The notes under the pieces: generated by a model
What the model saw: the letters and a program-made list of their open reading frames with translations, nothing else
What the model was told of the DNA's origin: nothing
Databases searched by the model: none
Source: Ferruginibacter sp.
GTDB lineage: Bacteria > Bacteroidota > Bacteroidia > Chitinophagales > Chitinophagaceae
Assembly: GCA_025362235.1 (NCBI GenBank)
Contig: JANYGZ010000027.1
Location: forward strand, 1 to 46,461
Reading direction: 5' to 3'
Length of the DNA: 46,461 bases
Program-made: the position numbers and the translations under genes
Shown: positions 24,271 through 33,542 of the stretch, one piece after another
How positions within the stretch are numbered: position 1 is the first letter of the stretch
Layout of the letters: every line of letters starts with the position of its first letter

Positions 24271-25320
24271 GTGAAAAATATAATTAACCGTATAAAAAAT
24301 TGGGAAGATTGGCCATTTAAAATTTTATATGCGCCTATTTCCATTTTCTGGTTATGGTATATTATTAAATCAAAGTCAGTATGGTTTTTTACATCCAGTA
24401 ATCCCAAAATTACATTTGGCGGTATGACGGGAGAGCCCAAAAAAGAGATGTACGGTTTACTGTCAGCAAATTTGTATCCCACCACATTTAATGTTTTGCC
24501 TACAGAAGATATTGCTGCAATTAAACAAAAATTATTGATGAATAATATTGGCTATCCATTTATAGTAAAACCAGAAGTTGGAGAGCAGGGAATTTTGTTG
24601 CGAAAAATAACTAATGAAAAAGATTTGCAAAAATACCATGCTCAAATGCCCTTGGAATATATAGTACAGCAATTAGTAGTATATCCAATGGAAGTAAGCG
24701 TTTTTTACATCCGGCACCCAAAAAACAGTAAAGGTATCGTAACGGGTTTTTTACATAAAATTCCATTACAGGTTATTGGTAATGGTACTGATACATTGGA
24801 AGCACTAATTAAGAAGCACCCAAAGGCAATTAAGCAGTTAAGCGAACTGTATCAAAAGCACACAACGCAATGGAAAGAGGTTATACCTGGAGGTGAAAAG
24901 TATTTGCTGAGTTATGCAGCCAACCATAACAGGGGGGCACGGTTTGTAGATTTAAAAAATGAAATTGACGACAAGCTGGTAGCAATTTTTGATACTATCA
25001 GCAACTCCGGCACTGAATTTTATTATGGAAGATATGATATCATGTGTACCAATGTGGCCGATCTGAAAGAAGGAAAAAATTTTAGTATTTTAGAATACAA
25101 CGGTTGTGGTGCAGAGCCCAATCATTTTTATGATACAGGATATACTTTATTTGGGGCCTACAAAGAAATATTAAAACATTGGAAAGCCCTGTACCAAATA
25201 AGTAAACACAATGCCAGCCTTGGTATAAAAGCATGGCCATTCAAAAAAGGAAGAAATTTTTTAAAGAAATCCAGTAAACTTATGGATGATATGAAACACC
25301 TTGATGCTGCAATGGGTTAA
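24271..25320 (+). CDS. ATP-grasp-like protein of unknown substrate
   Basis: A 349-residue protein starting at GTG. After a hydrophobic stretch near 17-32 it has the ATP-grasp layout: NNIGYPFIVKPEVGEQGILLRKI (about 91-113), with the lysine and glycine-rich loop that hold ATP; EYIVQQLVVYPMEVSVFYIRHP near 129-150; and the late metal-binding part YYGRYDIMCTN and FSILEYNGCGAEPNHFYD (about 271-288) with Glu and Asn. This is the pattern of carboxylate-amine/thiol ligases such as D-alanine-D-alanine ligase relatives. The substrate cannot be read. It ends three bases before the convergent polyketide operon and is not part of it. Confidence 0.72.
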   Translation: MKNIINRIKNWEDWPFKILYAPISIFWLWYIIKSKSVWFFTSSNPKITFGGMTGEPKKEMYGLLSANLYPTTFNVLPTEDIAAIKQKLLMNNIGYPFIVKPEVGEQGILLRKITNEKDLQKYHAQMPLEYIVQQLVVYPMEVSVFYIRHPKNSKGIVTGFLHKIPLQVIGNGTDTLEALIKKHPKAIKQLSELYQKHTTQWKEVIPGGEKYLLSYAANHNRGARFVDLKNEIDDKLVAIFDTISNSGTEFYYGRYDIMCTNVADLKEGKNFSILEYNGCGAEPNHFYDTGYTLFGAYKEILKHWKALYQISKHNASLGIKAWPFKKGRNFLKKSSKLMDDMKHLDAAMG

Positions 25321-25323
25321 TTG

Positions 25324-26463
25324 CTAAAATGGCTTTCCATGCGTTTGCCTGATTATTGAATTTGTAATAAGCGGTAGTTTTTTCATTACACTGATAAATA
25401 TATTGGTGACCCACACTTTGCCAAACAGTTGTTGTATTATTCTGCCAACCCTTAATCGTTTACCAAAAAATTGTTGCCAGTTATTTGTATAAATGTTTTC
25501 CAGCTGTTGCCGGCTAATTTTATTTTGTAAAAAATCGTCAATCGCTTCAGCAGCGAGTTTACTGCTATGTAAAGCCATGCTCATGCCATTGCCGCATAAG
25601 GGTGTTATCATTCCTGCGGCATCGCCACACAATAAAATATGATTTTGAACCTGTAATTTTTTTGCAAATGATATTTGAGAAATAGTAACAGGTGATTTGT
25701 ACAATATGGCAACGGTTTCGAAAATGTTTTTTAAATGGACATTTTTGTACAATACATTTTTTTCCATTTCGGTAATGGAATTATCGTTTTTTTTAAGGTT
25801 TGCAGCATTGGTTAGGTAACAAAGACAATAAGTATCGTTTTCAATTTTAGATATGCCACAATATCCGTCTTTAAAATTATGCAATGCAATTGTATCGGCT
25901 GCGGAATTAAATTTAATATGGTACTTTACCCCGATATAATTATTGAGTTTGCTGTTTTTTTGCAACACAAAATTCCTTTTCCATTTTACATCAAGGTTGC
26001 TCCTTTTACCAAAACTTCCGCAACAAATTTTACTGATAAATTTTCCATTTGTTGTGTCTAAGTAAAATGTTTCATTTGCAAAAATTACTTCTTCCACTTT
26101 GCAGTTTTCATAAATATTTACCCCGGCAGCTTCAGCAATTTTTTTTAATTCGTAATCGATTGTATACCGGCTTATGCCAAAACCACCCAACGGTAAATCA
26201 TGTTGTAAACAATTTCCGTTCGGAGAACTGATGATTAATTTTTTAATAATAGGTAACTGCATTTTTGATAAGGGTAAGCCGAGGCTTTCAATAAAATCCC
26301 AACTTTCCATGCTGATGTATTCCCCGCATACTTTGTGAAATGGATATTGCTCTTTTTCAAAAAGTGCCACTTCATATCCCTTTTGAGCCAGTTGTATTGA
26401 AAGTGATAAGCCTGCTAAACCGCCACCAATAATAGTTACATCATATTGTTGCGGCTCATTCAT
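25324..26463 (-). CDS. FAD-dependent oxidoreductase (UbiH/geranylgeranyl-reductase type)
   Basis: A 379-residue flavoprotein. The FAD-binding start is IIGGGLAGLS (GxGxxG at 13-18), then LFEKEQYPFHKVCGEYIS (34-51) as in geranylgeranyl reductase-like and UbiH/halogenase-like enzymes. GSFGKRSNLDVKW lies near 149-161 and the second FAD contact CGDAAGM at 279-285, followed by CGNGMSMALHS. It is the last gene of a four-gene operon; its ATG overlaps the methyltransferase stop by eight bases. In this setting it could hydroxylate or oxidise an aromatic polyketide, or reduce a prenyl chain; both are inference. Confidence 0.85.
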   Translation of the reverse strand: MNEPQQYDVTIIGGGLAGLSLSIQLAQKGYEVALFEKEQYPFHKVCGEYISMESWDFIESLGLPLSKMQLPIIKKLIISSPNGNCLQHDLPLGGFGISRYTIDYELKKIAEAAGVNIYENCKVEEVIFANETFYLDTTNGKFISKICCGSFGKRSNLDVKWKRNFVLQKNSKLNNYIGVKYHIKFNSAADTIALHNFKDGYCGISKIENDTYCLCYLTNAANLKKNDNSITEMEKNVLYKNVHLKNIFETVAILYKSPVTISQISFAKKLQVQNHILLCGDAAGMITPLCGNGMSMALHSSKLAAEAIDDFLQNKISRQQLENIYTNNWQQFFGKRLRVGRIIQQLFGKVWVTNIFISVMKKLPLITNSIIRQTHGKPF

Positions 26464-27163
26464 TGGTGTAAACTATTAAATGCCTGAAAGCCCATTTCCA
26501 GTTAATCGAATAATTTTTTATGCCGGCCTGTTTTATCATTTCTCCCCACTCTGATTTTTTAAACCCTCTTGCAACTGAAAGCGGCGCATCATTTTTTACA
26601 AGGTATGATTTGGAAAAAATCAGGGTAATATTTTTGATAGCATAATACGCTAACCAGTGGCGGTGAAGGTCGTTTATAAAAAAACCTTTTACAGCTTCCC
26701 GCTTCATCCATTGTAACATAAAAACTAAAGCTTCATCATTAAAATGGTGACAGAAAAGAGACGAAAAAATTATACCGGGTTTATCATTTCTAAAGGCAAC
26801 ATCTTTATAATCAGATATAATCCAGCGGCATTGCAATAATGGATATTGCTGTTGTGCAAAATTGATGCATTCCGGTTTTATATCAATACCAATAAAGGTT
26901 ACGAGTATATTTTTTTTGGTACACCATTTTTCAATAGCATTTAAATTGTCACCGCCACCACAACCGATTTCGCAAATGGTAACTGGTTGGCTTGAGTCAT
27001 ACTGCTGTAATATTTTTTTTAGGCCACTAATGGTAATATTGTGACCGCCAAGGTATGTATTAACGGCATTCAATTCTTTCATGTTTTGCTTTATATCAGC
27101 AAAAGGGATATTGTCATCGTCCAGCAATTCTTTTTTATATGATCTTTTTGCAAGGTTAATCAT
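26456..27163 (-). CDS. Class I SAM-dependent methyltransferase
   Basis: A 235-residue methyltransferase when started at the ATG at 27163 (MINLAKRSYKKELLDD). An in-frame TTG nine bases earlier is less likely. The SAM-binding motif I is ICEIGCGGGDNL (63-74), followed by an acidic residue in FIGIDIKPE (90-98). IFSSLFCHHF is the post-motif IV region near 129-138. C-terminal helices have a hydrophobic face that could seat a lipid-like substrate. It overlaps the upstream polyketide synthase end by eight bases. It is expected to O- or C-methylate the product of that enzyme (inference). Confidence 0.85.
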   Translation of the reverse strand: MINLAKRSYKKELLDDDNIPFADIKQNMKELNAVNTYLGGHNITISGLKKILQQYDSSQPVTICEIGCGGGDNLNAIEKWCTKKNILVTFIGIDIKPECINFAQQQYPLLQCRWIISDYKDVAFRNDKPGIIFSSLFCHHFNDEALVFMLQWMKREAVKGFFINDLHRHWLAYYAIKNITLIFSKSYLVKNDAPLSVARGFKKSEWGEMIKQAGIKNYSINWKWAFRHLIVYTNE

Positions 27164-28250
27164 AGGTAGCAATAAAGGTTTCCATTGTTATGCCTGGACC
27201 AAATGCAGCGCCAAAAATGGTGGCTCGTGTTTGTTCATTATTTTGAAGTTCCTGAAATATTTTATGCAGCACAAACAAAACGGTGGGGGAACTCATGTTT
27301 CCATAATCTTTTAATATATCGTAGGAATATTGAAGGTCTTCTTTTTTTAAGCCGGTACTTTGTTCAATAGACTCTAAAATTTTTTTTCCACCGGGGTGGA
27401 TGCACCAATGGCTTATAGCCTCTTTTTTTATATTGGCATTCTTCAATGCTTTGGATACTAAAATATCAAAATCTTCCTTGACCAAATCGGGTACGTAACC
27501 TGTTAAGGTCATTAAAAAACCTTTGGAAGATAATTGCCAGCTCATGTCTTTTTTGCCTTTAAAAGCAACATCCGAAAAAAAGTTTTTTATCTGTAACCCT
27601 TTCTCCGCCACTTCATTGTTTTTAACCAAAACTGCTGCACAACCGTCACCAAATAATAGGGTGGAAGTAATGTTATCAATAGAGTTTTCTTTTTGAAAAT
27701 GCAGGGTACATAATTCTGTACAAACAATTACCACATTTGCGTTAACATCGTTATTGCAAAATGCATCTGCAATTTTTAGTGCATGAATGGCTGCATAACA
27801 GCCCATAAAATTTACAGATGTCCTGAAAATATTCGGAGGCAAATCCATTGATTCCATTATCTCCAGGTCCATACCCGGGGCGCTCATGCCTGTGCAGCTT
27901 ACCGTTATTAAATGAGTTATTTGGCTGCTTTCAATTTTTCCGTCTATGCAATTCCTGATGGTTTTTACTGATAATGCTGTAGCGTTGTTGGCAAACCATT
28001 GTATTCTTTTTTCAAGATTCGGAAAGGGTTCAAGGCATTTTGATGTTGAATAAAACTGCCTGTCATTTGATAATGTATAATCTGGCATTACACTATAACG
28101 GGTAGCGATGCCGCTATGCCTGTATAAAAATTTTAGTTTCCGGCTATCAGTTTCATCGGCACTATAAATGGTATCAGCAAATTTAAAAATCTCGGTTTGC
28201 TGATGTTTATACTTGGGTACGCCGGTTGCTATAGAAATTATTTTGCTCAA
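27156..28250 (-). CDS. Type III polyketide synthase (chalcone/stilbene synthase family)
   Basis: A 364-residue homodimeric-type synthase that extends a starter acyl-CoA with malonyl-CoA without an acyl carrier protein. The catalytic triad is visible: Cys151 in NFMGCYAAIHAL, His285 in WCIHPGGKK and Asn318 in YGNMSSPTVLFVL. The C-terminal GAAFGPGITME is the conserved family end. Length is normal. The start is TTG at 28250 and overlaps the TGA of the prenyltransferase gene, so translation is likely coupled. The protein looks like bacterial alkylresorcinol/alkylpyrone-type enzymes, which use long acyl starters; the actual starter and ring-closure type cannot be told from sequence by eye. Confidence 0.93.
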   Translation of the reverse strand: MSKIISIATGVPKYKHQQTEIFKFADTIYSADETDSRKLKFLYRHSGIATRYSVMPDYTLSNDRQFYSTSKCLEPFPNLEKRIQWFANNATALSVKTIRNCIDGKIESSQITHLITVSCTGMSAPGMDLEIMESMDLPPNIFRTSVNFMGCYAAIHALKIADAFCNNDVNANVVIVCTELCTLHFQKENSIDNITSTLLFGDGCAAVLVKNNEVAEKGLQIKNFFSDVAFKGKKDMSWQLSSKGFLMTLTGYVPDLVKEDFDILVSKALKNANIKKEAISHWCIHPGGKKILESIEQSTGLKKEDLQYSYDILKDYGNMSSPTVLFVLHKIFQELQNNEQTRATIFGAAFGPGITMETFIATYD

Positions 28251-29107
28251 GTTTTTTCAATTAAAAATAATATAATAAATGCTGCATTGGTACAAACAGA
28301 TGCCAGAATTGTCATTCGCATAGTGTTAACAAAATTTGCCCCTGTATGTTTAAGCATTACCTGCCTGAACCACCAAAAAAAATATACGAGTACCGGTATA
28401 AAAAAGATTTGTATGATAAAAAAACTTTTTTGTTGTAAAGTTGAGATCAGTTGATATGCAAGTGTTGATACAGCAAAAAAATAAATGATTGCTGTAAATA
28501 TAAATGTTCCTTTATATCCCATCAGCATACTTAAAGTAGTTACCCCATCGGCCTTATCCTGCCGGTGTTGGTAAATTTGCGTAAGTGGATAAAATCCGCC
28601 AATAAGCAATGAGGCTGCAATCATTGAAAATGCAGGTACCGTGAGTGTTTTATCATTACTGCTGCCATGCATCACTAAAAAAAAAGTAACAGCACCCTGA
28701 AAAATAATTACAGTGATATATCCTATTACCGGGTATTGTTTTAAACGTATGCCCCTGTAACTGTATGCTCTTGATGCCAGTATATACGCAATAATGCCCA
28801 ACACAAAATACAAACTTATAAAACAACTCAGTATAATGGCAACAGCATCCAGCAAGACTGTTATATAAAATAATTGTTTTGTTGGCTGCATTGGATTTTT
28901 TATGCCTCCAACGCTATCTGTATCTCTGTCCATATAGCTGTTGTATCCATTGCTCGCCGGGTAAACCAACAAATGAAGGATGATAAAAATAAGTACTGCA
29001 TGCAGCTTGTTAATGCTGTCAGTTTGGCTCAATGCGAACCAATATACCGGCATCAAAAAAAAGGAGAAATGAAAACGCAGTAATTGTATGGTAGATGATT
29101 TTATCAA
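28247..29107 (-). CDS. UbiA-family prenyltransferase
   Basis: A 286-residue membrane protein with about eight hydrophobic helices. The first aspartate motif of UbiA enzymes is present, NxxxDxxxD with Asn56, Asp60 and Asp64, and the second site is RQDKADG with Asp184 and Asp187. These bind the magnesium-prenyl-diphosphate, which is joined to an aromatic or phenolic acceptor. The reading frame has no upstream ATG before a stop; TTG at 29107 keeps the first helix and is chosen, while ATG at 29053 would remove it. It heads the operon and its stop overlaps the polyketide synthase start. The acceptor is probably the polyketide. Confidence 0.88.
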   Translation of the reverse strand: MIKSSTIQLLRFHFSFFLMPVYWFALSQTDSINKLHAVLIFIILHLLVYPASNGYNSYMDRDTDSVGGIKNPMQPTKQLFYITVLLDAVAIILSCFISLYFVLGIIAYILASRAYSYRGIRLKQYPVIGYITVIIFQGAVTFFLVMHGSSNDKTLTVPAFSMIAASLLIGGFYPLTQIYQHRQDKADGVTTLSMLMGYKGTFIFTAIIYFFAVSTLAYQLISTLQQKSFFIIQIFFIPVLVYFFWWFRQVMLKHTGANFVNTMRMTILASVCTNAAFIILFLIEKT

Positions 29108-29278
29108 GCAAGTAAAATTATGCTGTAATTTAAGATAGTTATGCCAGCAGAACTAAACCGATACAAAATACTTATTTGTGCAGCCTCTTTTTATTGTTAA
29201 TATCAATTCAATACTTTTAATTAATTGCAGTAACAATGTATGTTTTTCGGGCAACAAAGGAGCGGTGCTTAAAGATAT

Positions 29279-29286
29279 TATCTTTG
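29279..29286 (+). promoter_or_regulatory. -7 box abutting the LysE-type gene
   Basis: TATCTTTG fits TAnnTTTG and ends four bases before the ATG at 29291, which implies a leaderless transcript. No TTG at 19-21 bases. Confidence 0.5.
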
Positions 29287-29290
29287 TTTA

Positions 29291-29959
29291 ATGACGAAGA
29301 TTGTTAAAGTTTTCTTTTGGGGAATGATCATTAGTTTTTTAGGGTCACTGCCTTTGGGTACTTTAAATATAGCTGCTATGCAAATAGGCATACAGGAAAG
29401 TATACAACATGCCATTTTATTTTCATTGGGTTCCTTGCTGGTAGAAATGCTGTATGTGCGTTTATCATTGGTGGGTATTGACTGGGTGCGCAAGCAAGCT
29501 AAACTAATGAATATAATGGAATGGATAACCTTAGCCATTATTGTTGCATTGGCTGCAGGTAGTTTTATTGCAGCAGTAAAAGGGAATGCAGGGGCTAAAA
29601 ATGTTTTGCTTAATAATCACATCAACCGTTTTTTGCTGGGTATATTTATGTGCGCCATTAACCCGGTACAGATACCCTTTTGGTTTGGGTGGAGTACCGT
29701 ATTATTTAGTAAAAATATATTACAGCCAAAGCCAGGCCAATACAATAGTTACATTGTTGGCATCGGGTTAGGAACACTGTCGGGTAACTGTGTATTTATT
29801 TTTGGCGGTAAATGGATGGTACAACGTATTGCCAATAGTGAGCAATATCTTAACTGGATTATCGGAGCCATATTTGCCATAACGGCCTTGATACAATTAA
29901 TAAAAATGCTTCGGCACAAAGACGGGGTATCTAAATTTCATGAGACGAAAAGTGAATAG
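29291..29959 (+). CDS. LysE-family transporter
   Basis: A 222-residue protein with about six membrane helices. The N-terminal IISFLGSLPLGTLNIAAMQIGI (14-35) is the conserved PLGxxN segment of the LysE/RhtB family, which exports amino acids or other small molecules by proton exchange. A second signature, FLLGIFMCAINPVQIPFWFGW, lies near 115-135, the NP-containing re-entrant half. It is divergent from the polyketide operon, 183 bases away, and convergent with dnaG. The cargo is unknown; a link to the polyketide operon is possible only by position. Confidence 0.85.
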   Translation: MTKIVKVFFWGMIISFLGSLPLGTLNIAAMQIGIQESIQHAILFSLGSLLVEMLYVRLSLVGIDWVRKQAKLMNIMEWITLAIIVALAAGSFIAAVKGNAGAKNVLLNNHINRFLLGIFMCAINPVQIPFWFGWSTVLFSKNILQPKPGQYNSYIVGIGLGTLSGNCVFIFGGKWMVQRIANSEQYLNWIIGAIFAITALIQLIKMLRHKDGVSKFHETKSE

Positions 29960-30065
29960 GCAATGGTCAATGGTCAATAGCGAAGAAGAGTTTCTAATGG
30001 CTGTAAATTATTTAATATCGAAACAATTATAAGTAGCGATTAACTATTGACCATTGCCTATTGAC
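29952..30065. repeat. Inverted repeat between the LysE-type gene and dnaG
   Basis: The arm GTGAATAGGCAATGGTCAAT (29952-29971) pairs with ATTGACCATTGCCTATTGAC (30046-30065) at 19 of 20 positions; TGGTCAAT is repeated once more after the left arm. The left arm covers the stop codon of the LysE-type gene and the right arm ends five bases before the dnaG stop. A two-way terminator role is plausible. Confidence 0.8.
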
Positions 30066-30069
30066 AAAT

Positions 30070-32013
30070 TCACCTAAATATTACGGTGCCCAATTGTTTG
30101 GTTAATTCAATTTCCATTTTTTTTAAATGCTGGTGTATTTGCAAAAATACCATCTGGTCTTCCGGTGTAGTTTCCTTTTCAAGGTCCCGCTGGTTTTCAT
30201 CCATCATGCGTTTTATCTTTCTTAATTTAAGATAATTCAGGGTACTGAAAACTTCTTCTTTATACAAATCTTCCCTTGTAGCAATTTTTCCTTCAAAAAT
30301 ATTTTTCCAGTTAGGGCTTATCTCGTAGGGATAATCCATTACACTCACCGCAAGTGCACTCATTGTAAAATCTTCATGGTATAAAAATGTTTTTGGGTTT
30401 GGTTCCAGTCCGGCGTCATACCAGGTTTTATAGGTTTTTATTAATTCAATCAGGCTTTTGTTATCGATCATTTCTTCCAGCTGATTGCCTTCAATTTCAG
30501 TAAAAATATAATCGGCTACCCGTTGCTGTTGTTCCCATTCTTTTAAACCAAATTCAAGCAAACTTCTTACCATGGCCCTTTCCTGCAGTTCATCCTTATT
30601 TAACAAACTAATAGCATCATCTTCAATTTCAAAAGGCTGGGGAACTGCTGTAAAATTATCACTAGCTTCCTTCCTGTTAACCCTGCCTTCTTCTTTGGTT
30701 ATTTTCTCCCTGATGAATTTATTTACCAGCGCATGCAGGCCGCTTTCTTCGATTTTTAATAATTCCGCACTCTGTTTTATATAATCCTGCTGACGGGTAA
30801 AATCTTCCGCCTTGTTGACTTTTGAAATGGTTTCAGCCACCTGGTTTACTACCACTGATTTTTTTACCGAATCAGTGCCTGCATCTTTTAAAGAAACGGC
30901 TAACTGAAACAGGATAAAATCTTTTTTATTGGCAGCAATGAATGCTGAAAAGTCCGCTGCGCCTACTTTATTTACATAACTATCCGGGTCTTCCTTATCC
31001 GGTATCAAAACCAGTTTTACATTCAACCCCTCTTCCAATGCAAGGTCAAGCCCCCTTAGTGCAGCTTTGATACCCGCACTATCACCATCATAAATAATAG
31101 TAAGGTTATTGGTATATTTTTTTACCAACCGCAACTGATCGGGTGTAAGTGATGTGCCACCACTGGCCACCACATTTTCAATACCCGCCTGGTGCAGGCT
31201 AACCACATCTGTATACCCTTCTACCAGTAAACACTCATCTGCTTTATCAATGGCCTGGCGGGCAAAATAACTGCCATATAAAATTTTACTTTTTACATAA
31301 ATATCATTTTCCGGCGTATTGATGTATTTGGGAGCTTTATCATTCGTTTTTAGGATTCTTGCACCAAACCCAACCACTTTGCCACTTTGGTTGTGTATCG
31401 GAAAAATAATCCGGCCCCTGTAATTATCCACCGGCCTTTCCTCCCGGATGGCTACAAGCCCGCTTTTTTGTAATAAATCAATGTTATATTGCGCCTCTAT
31501 AGCAGCTTTGGCAAAACTATCCCTGGCTTCAGGATTAAATCCAATCTGGAATTTTTTTATAATCTCTTCTCTAAAGCCCCGCTGTTTTAAATAGCTCAGC
31601 CCAATATCCTGCCCCTCTTCAGTATTTAATAAATGATTGCTAAAAAACTGTTGTGCAAAATTGTTGATGATAAATAAACTCTCGGCAGTTTGCTGTTGTA
31701 ATTTTTGTTCAGGCGATATTTCTGTTTCTTCTACTTCTACATTATACCGTTGAGCCAGCCATCTAAGGGCTTCTACGTAGGTGTACTTTTCATGCTCCAT
31801 CAAAAAACCAATACTGTTGCCACTGCGCCCACAACCAAAACATTTATATATTTCTTTTGCAGGGGATACTATAAAAGAAGGCGACTTTTCATTGTGGAAA
31901 GGGCAAAGACCGAGGTAATTGGTACCTCGTTTTTTAAGCTTTACAAAACCGCCTACTATTTCAATGATGTCAATACGGCTTAAAATCTGTTGTATAGTAT
32001 TAGGAGAAATCAA
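30070..32013 (-). CDS. dnaG: DNA primase
   Basis: A 647-residue primase that makes RNA primers at the replication fork. The N-terminal zinc site is CPFH...C..C (Cys37, His40, Cys58, Cys61). The Toprim core has LLVEGYTDV near 262-270 and the acidic IIYDGDSAG near 305-313. The C-terminal third is a helicase-interaction region. The protein begins MISPNTIQQILSRIDIIEIV, the conserved start, and that first codon is TTG at 32013; no in-frame ATG lies nearby upstream. It is convergent with the LysE-type gene. Confidence 0.96.
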   Translation of the reverse strand: MISPNTIQQILSRIDIIEIVGGFVKLKKRGTNYLGLCPFHNEKSPSFIVSPAKEIYKCFGCGRSGNSIGFLMEHEKYTYVEALRWLAQRYNVEVEETEISPEQKLQQQTAESLFIINNFAQQFFSNHLLNTEEGQDIGLSYLKQRGFREEIIKKFQIGFNPEARDSFAKAAIEAQYNIDLLQKSGLVAIREERPVDNYRGRIIFPIHNQSGKVVGFGARILKTNDKAPKYINTPENDIYVKSKILYGSYFARQAIDKADECLLVEGYTDVVSLHQAGIENVVASGGTSLTPDQLRLVKKYTNNLTIIYDGDSAGIKAALRGLDLALEEGLNVKLVLIPDKEDPDSYVNKVGAADFSAFIAANKKDFILFQLAVSLKDAGTDSVKKSVVVNQVAETISKVNKAEDFTRQQDYIKQSAELLKIEESGLHALVNKFIREKITKEEGRVNRKEASDNFTAVPQPFEIEDDAISLLNKDELQERAMVRSLLEFGLKEWEQQQRVADYIFTEIEGNQLEEMIDNKSLIELIKTYKTWYDAGLEPNPKTFLYHEDFTMSALAVSVMDYPYEISPNWKNIFEGKIATREDLYKEEVFSTLNYLKLRKIKRMMDENQRDLEKETTPEDQMVFLQIHQHLKKMEIELTKQLGTVIFR

Positions 32014-32035
32014 AAATTGATGGTATTTATTTAGG

Positions 32036-32043
32036 CAAATGTA
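32036..32043 (-). promoter_or_regulatory. -7 box upstream of dnaG
   Basis: On the minus strand TACATTTG fits TAnnTTTG, 22 bases before the TTG start of dnaG. The -33 side is weak. Confidence 0.45.
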
Positions 32044-32196
32044 CTGAAGCCATTGTAACTGTTGTTTTTTGATTTATTATGTTAATTTTTTTAATGTATA
32101 CTATAATTATGGCATGGTTTATGAATTTTATTTATGCCTTTTTATTCACATTAATAACAAAAACAAATATCTTTAACCTCTAAAATTAAAATTGAA

Positions 32197-33465
32197 ATGA
32201 GGAAATTATACCTTTTTATTGCAATTATGCTTGTAGCAAATATAGCATTTGGACAAACCTTAGATGATATTCAGAAGTATGTTATGCTTCGCCAGTTTAA
32301 GCCCGGTAAAGAAGCTATTGACAAATTTCTTGCTGTGGAAAAAAATACTAAAAACCCGCCGGCTTGGTATTATAAAGGATATATTTATGACTTGACATCA
32401 AAAGATTCCGGCCTAAGTGTTTCAGAAATCGGGGCTTTAAAAAACACTTCTTTTGATGCGATGAAAAAATATTTTGAATTAGATCCTAAAGCACCTCTTT
32501 CCATAGAAGAAAAAAACTCTATATTATTTGACCTTTATGTGGGATTTTCTACAGAGCTTGGGGTAAAGGAATATACTGCTAAAAATTATGATGCGGCTTA
32601 TGGGTACTTTCAAAAAGCACTGGAAGTACATGACTTTATCTATTCCAAGAACCTTATCGGCGAAAACAATTATAAATTTACAGCGCTTGATACAACCTTA
32701 ACAATATATACAGCTATTACGGCTAATGATGCCAAGAAGAAAGATGAAGCGATGATGTATTATAAAAAATTAACTGATGCCAATGTAACAGATCCACAAT
32801 ATATAGATGCGTATCAATACATGGGCGAATATTACAAAACAAAAAAAGATGCTGCAAATTTTGCAGCAGTACTTGAAAAAGGTAAAAAGTATTATCCCAA
32901 AAATAGCGATTACTGGACTTTACTGGAAATAGAAGAAGCCACAGATGGCGTAGCCAAGCCACAGGTTTTTGATAAATACGATATGTTGCTTGCAAAGTAT
33001 CCCGATAATTATGTTTTGGCATATAACTATGGAGTTGAATTGTATAGGTATATTTATTCTGATGAAATGAAGACTGCTAATACCAGTGCTTATAAAACAA
33101 AATTGCCTGTAATATTAAAAAAAGCAATTGCAATTAAATCTACAAGCGAAGCTAATTTTTTATTGGCTAATTTTTTATACAATAACTCCATAGATTTAAG
33201 TGAAGAAGCTAGAAAAACAATGGGTACAAAACCCGCTGATACTAAAGCAAAGAAAGATTTAACAGCAGCCTCCACGGCATCAATGAGTGATGCTATACCA
33301 TATGCAGAAGCTGTAGTAAGCCTTTATCCAACAATTGAAAAACCTAAAGGCAGCGATAAAGTGAATTACAGGCAAACACTGCAAATGTTAAAAGATATTT
33401 ACGATTTAAAGAAAGACCCGGCGAAGGTAGCTGCGTATGATGCAAAATTAAAAGAGATAAAATAA
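32197..33465 (+). CDS. Secreted TPR-like repeat protein
   Basis: A 422-residue protein with a signal peptide (MRKLYLFIAIMLVANIAFGQ, cut after about residue 20). The mature part is almost all helical and reads as tetratricopeptide-like repeats, for example NYDAAYGYFQKALEVHDF, KDEAMMYYKKLTDANVTDPQYIDAYQYMGEYY and PDNYVLAYNYGVELYRY. Such proteins serve as scaffolds in the periplasm or outer membrane. No catalytic motif is seen. A strong terminator follows, so it ends its own transcript. Confidence 0.82.
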   Translation: MRKLYLFIAIMLVANIAFGQTLDDIQKYVMLRQFKPGKEAIDKFLAVEKNTKNPPAWYYKGYIYDLTSKDSGLSVSEIGALKNTSFDAMKKYFELDPKAPLSIEEKNSILFDLYVGFSTELGVKEYTAKNYDAAYGYFQKALEVHDFIYSKNLIGENNYKFTALDTTLTIYTAITANDAKKKDEAMMYYKKLTDANVTDPQYIDAYQYMGEYYKTKKDAANFAAVLEKGKKYYPKNSDYWTLLEIEEATDGVAKPQVFDKYDMLLAKYPDNYVLAYNYGVELYRYIYSDEMKTANTSAYKTKLPVILKKAIAIKSTSEANFLLANFLYNNSIDLSEEARKTMGTKPADTKAKKDLTAASTASMSDAIPYAEAVVSLYPTIEKPKGSDKVNYRQTLQMLKDIYDLKKDPAKVAAYDAKLKEIK

Positions 33466-33486
33466 TATTTATTGGTCATTTTTCTG

Positions 33487-33517
33487 AAACAGCATATTTA
33501 TAATATGCTGTTTTTTT
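33487..33517 (+). terminator. Terminator after the TPR-like gene
   Basis: AAACAGCATAT pairs with ATATGCTGTTT (11 bp) around TTATA, followed by more T. Confidence 0.9.
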
Positions 33518-33542
33518 ATATAATTTGCAAAGCAATGTGCAA

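Noticed and set aside
24271..25320. Inclusion of the ATP-grasp-like gene in the polyketide operon
   Set aside because: It is on the opposite strand and only convergent with the operon.
27164..27172. TTG start for the operon methyltransferase
   Set aside because: The ATG at 27163 gives a family-like start MINLAKRSYKK and a short overlap with the upstream gene.
33525..33542. TTG start for the HMG-CoA lyase
   Set aside because: The ATG at 33543 still precedes the whole conserved domain and the extra six residues add nothing.
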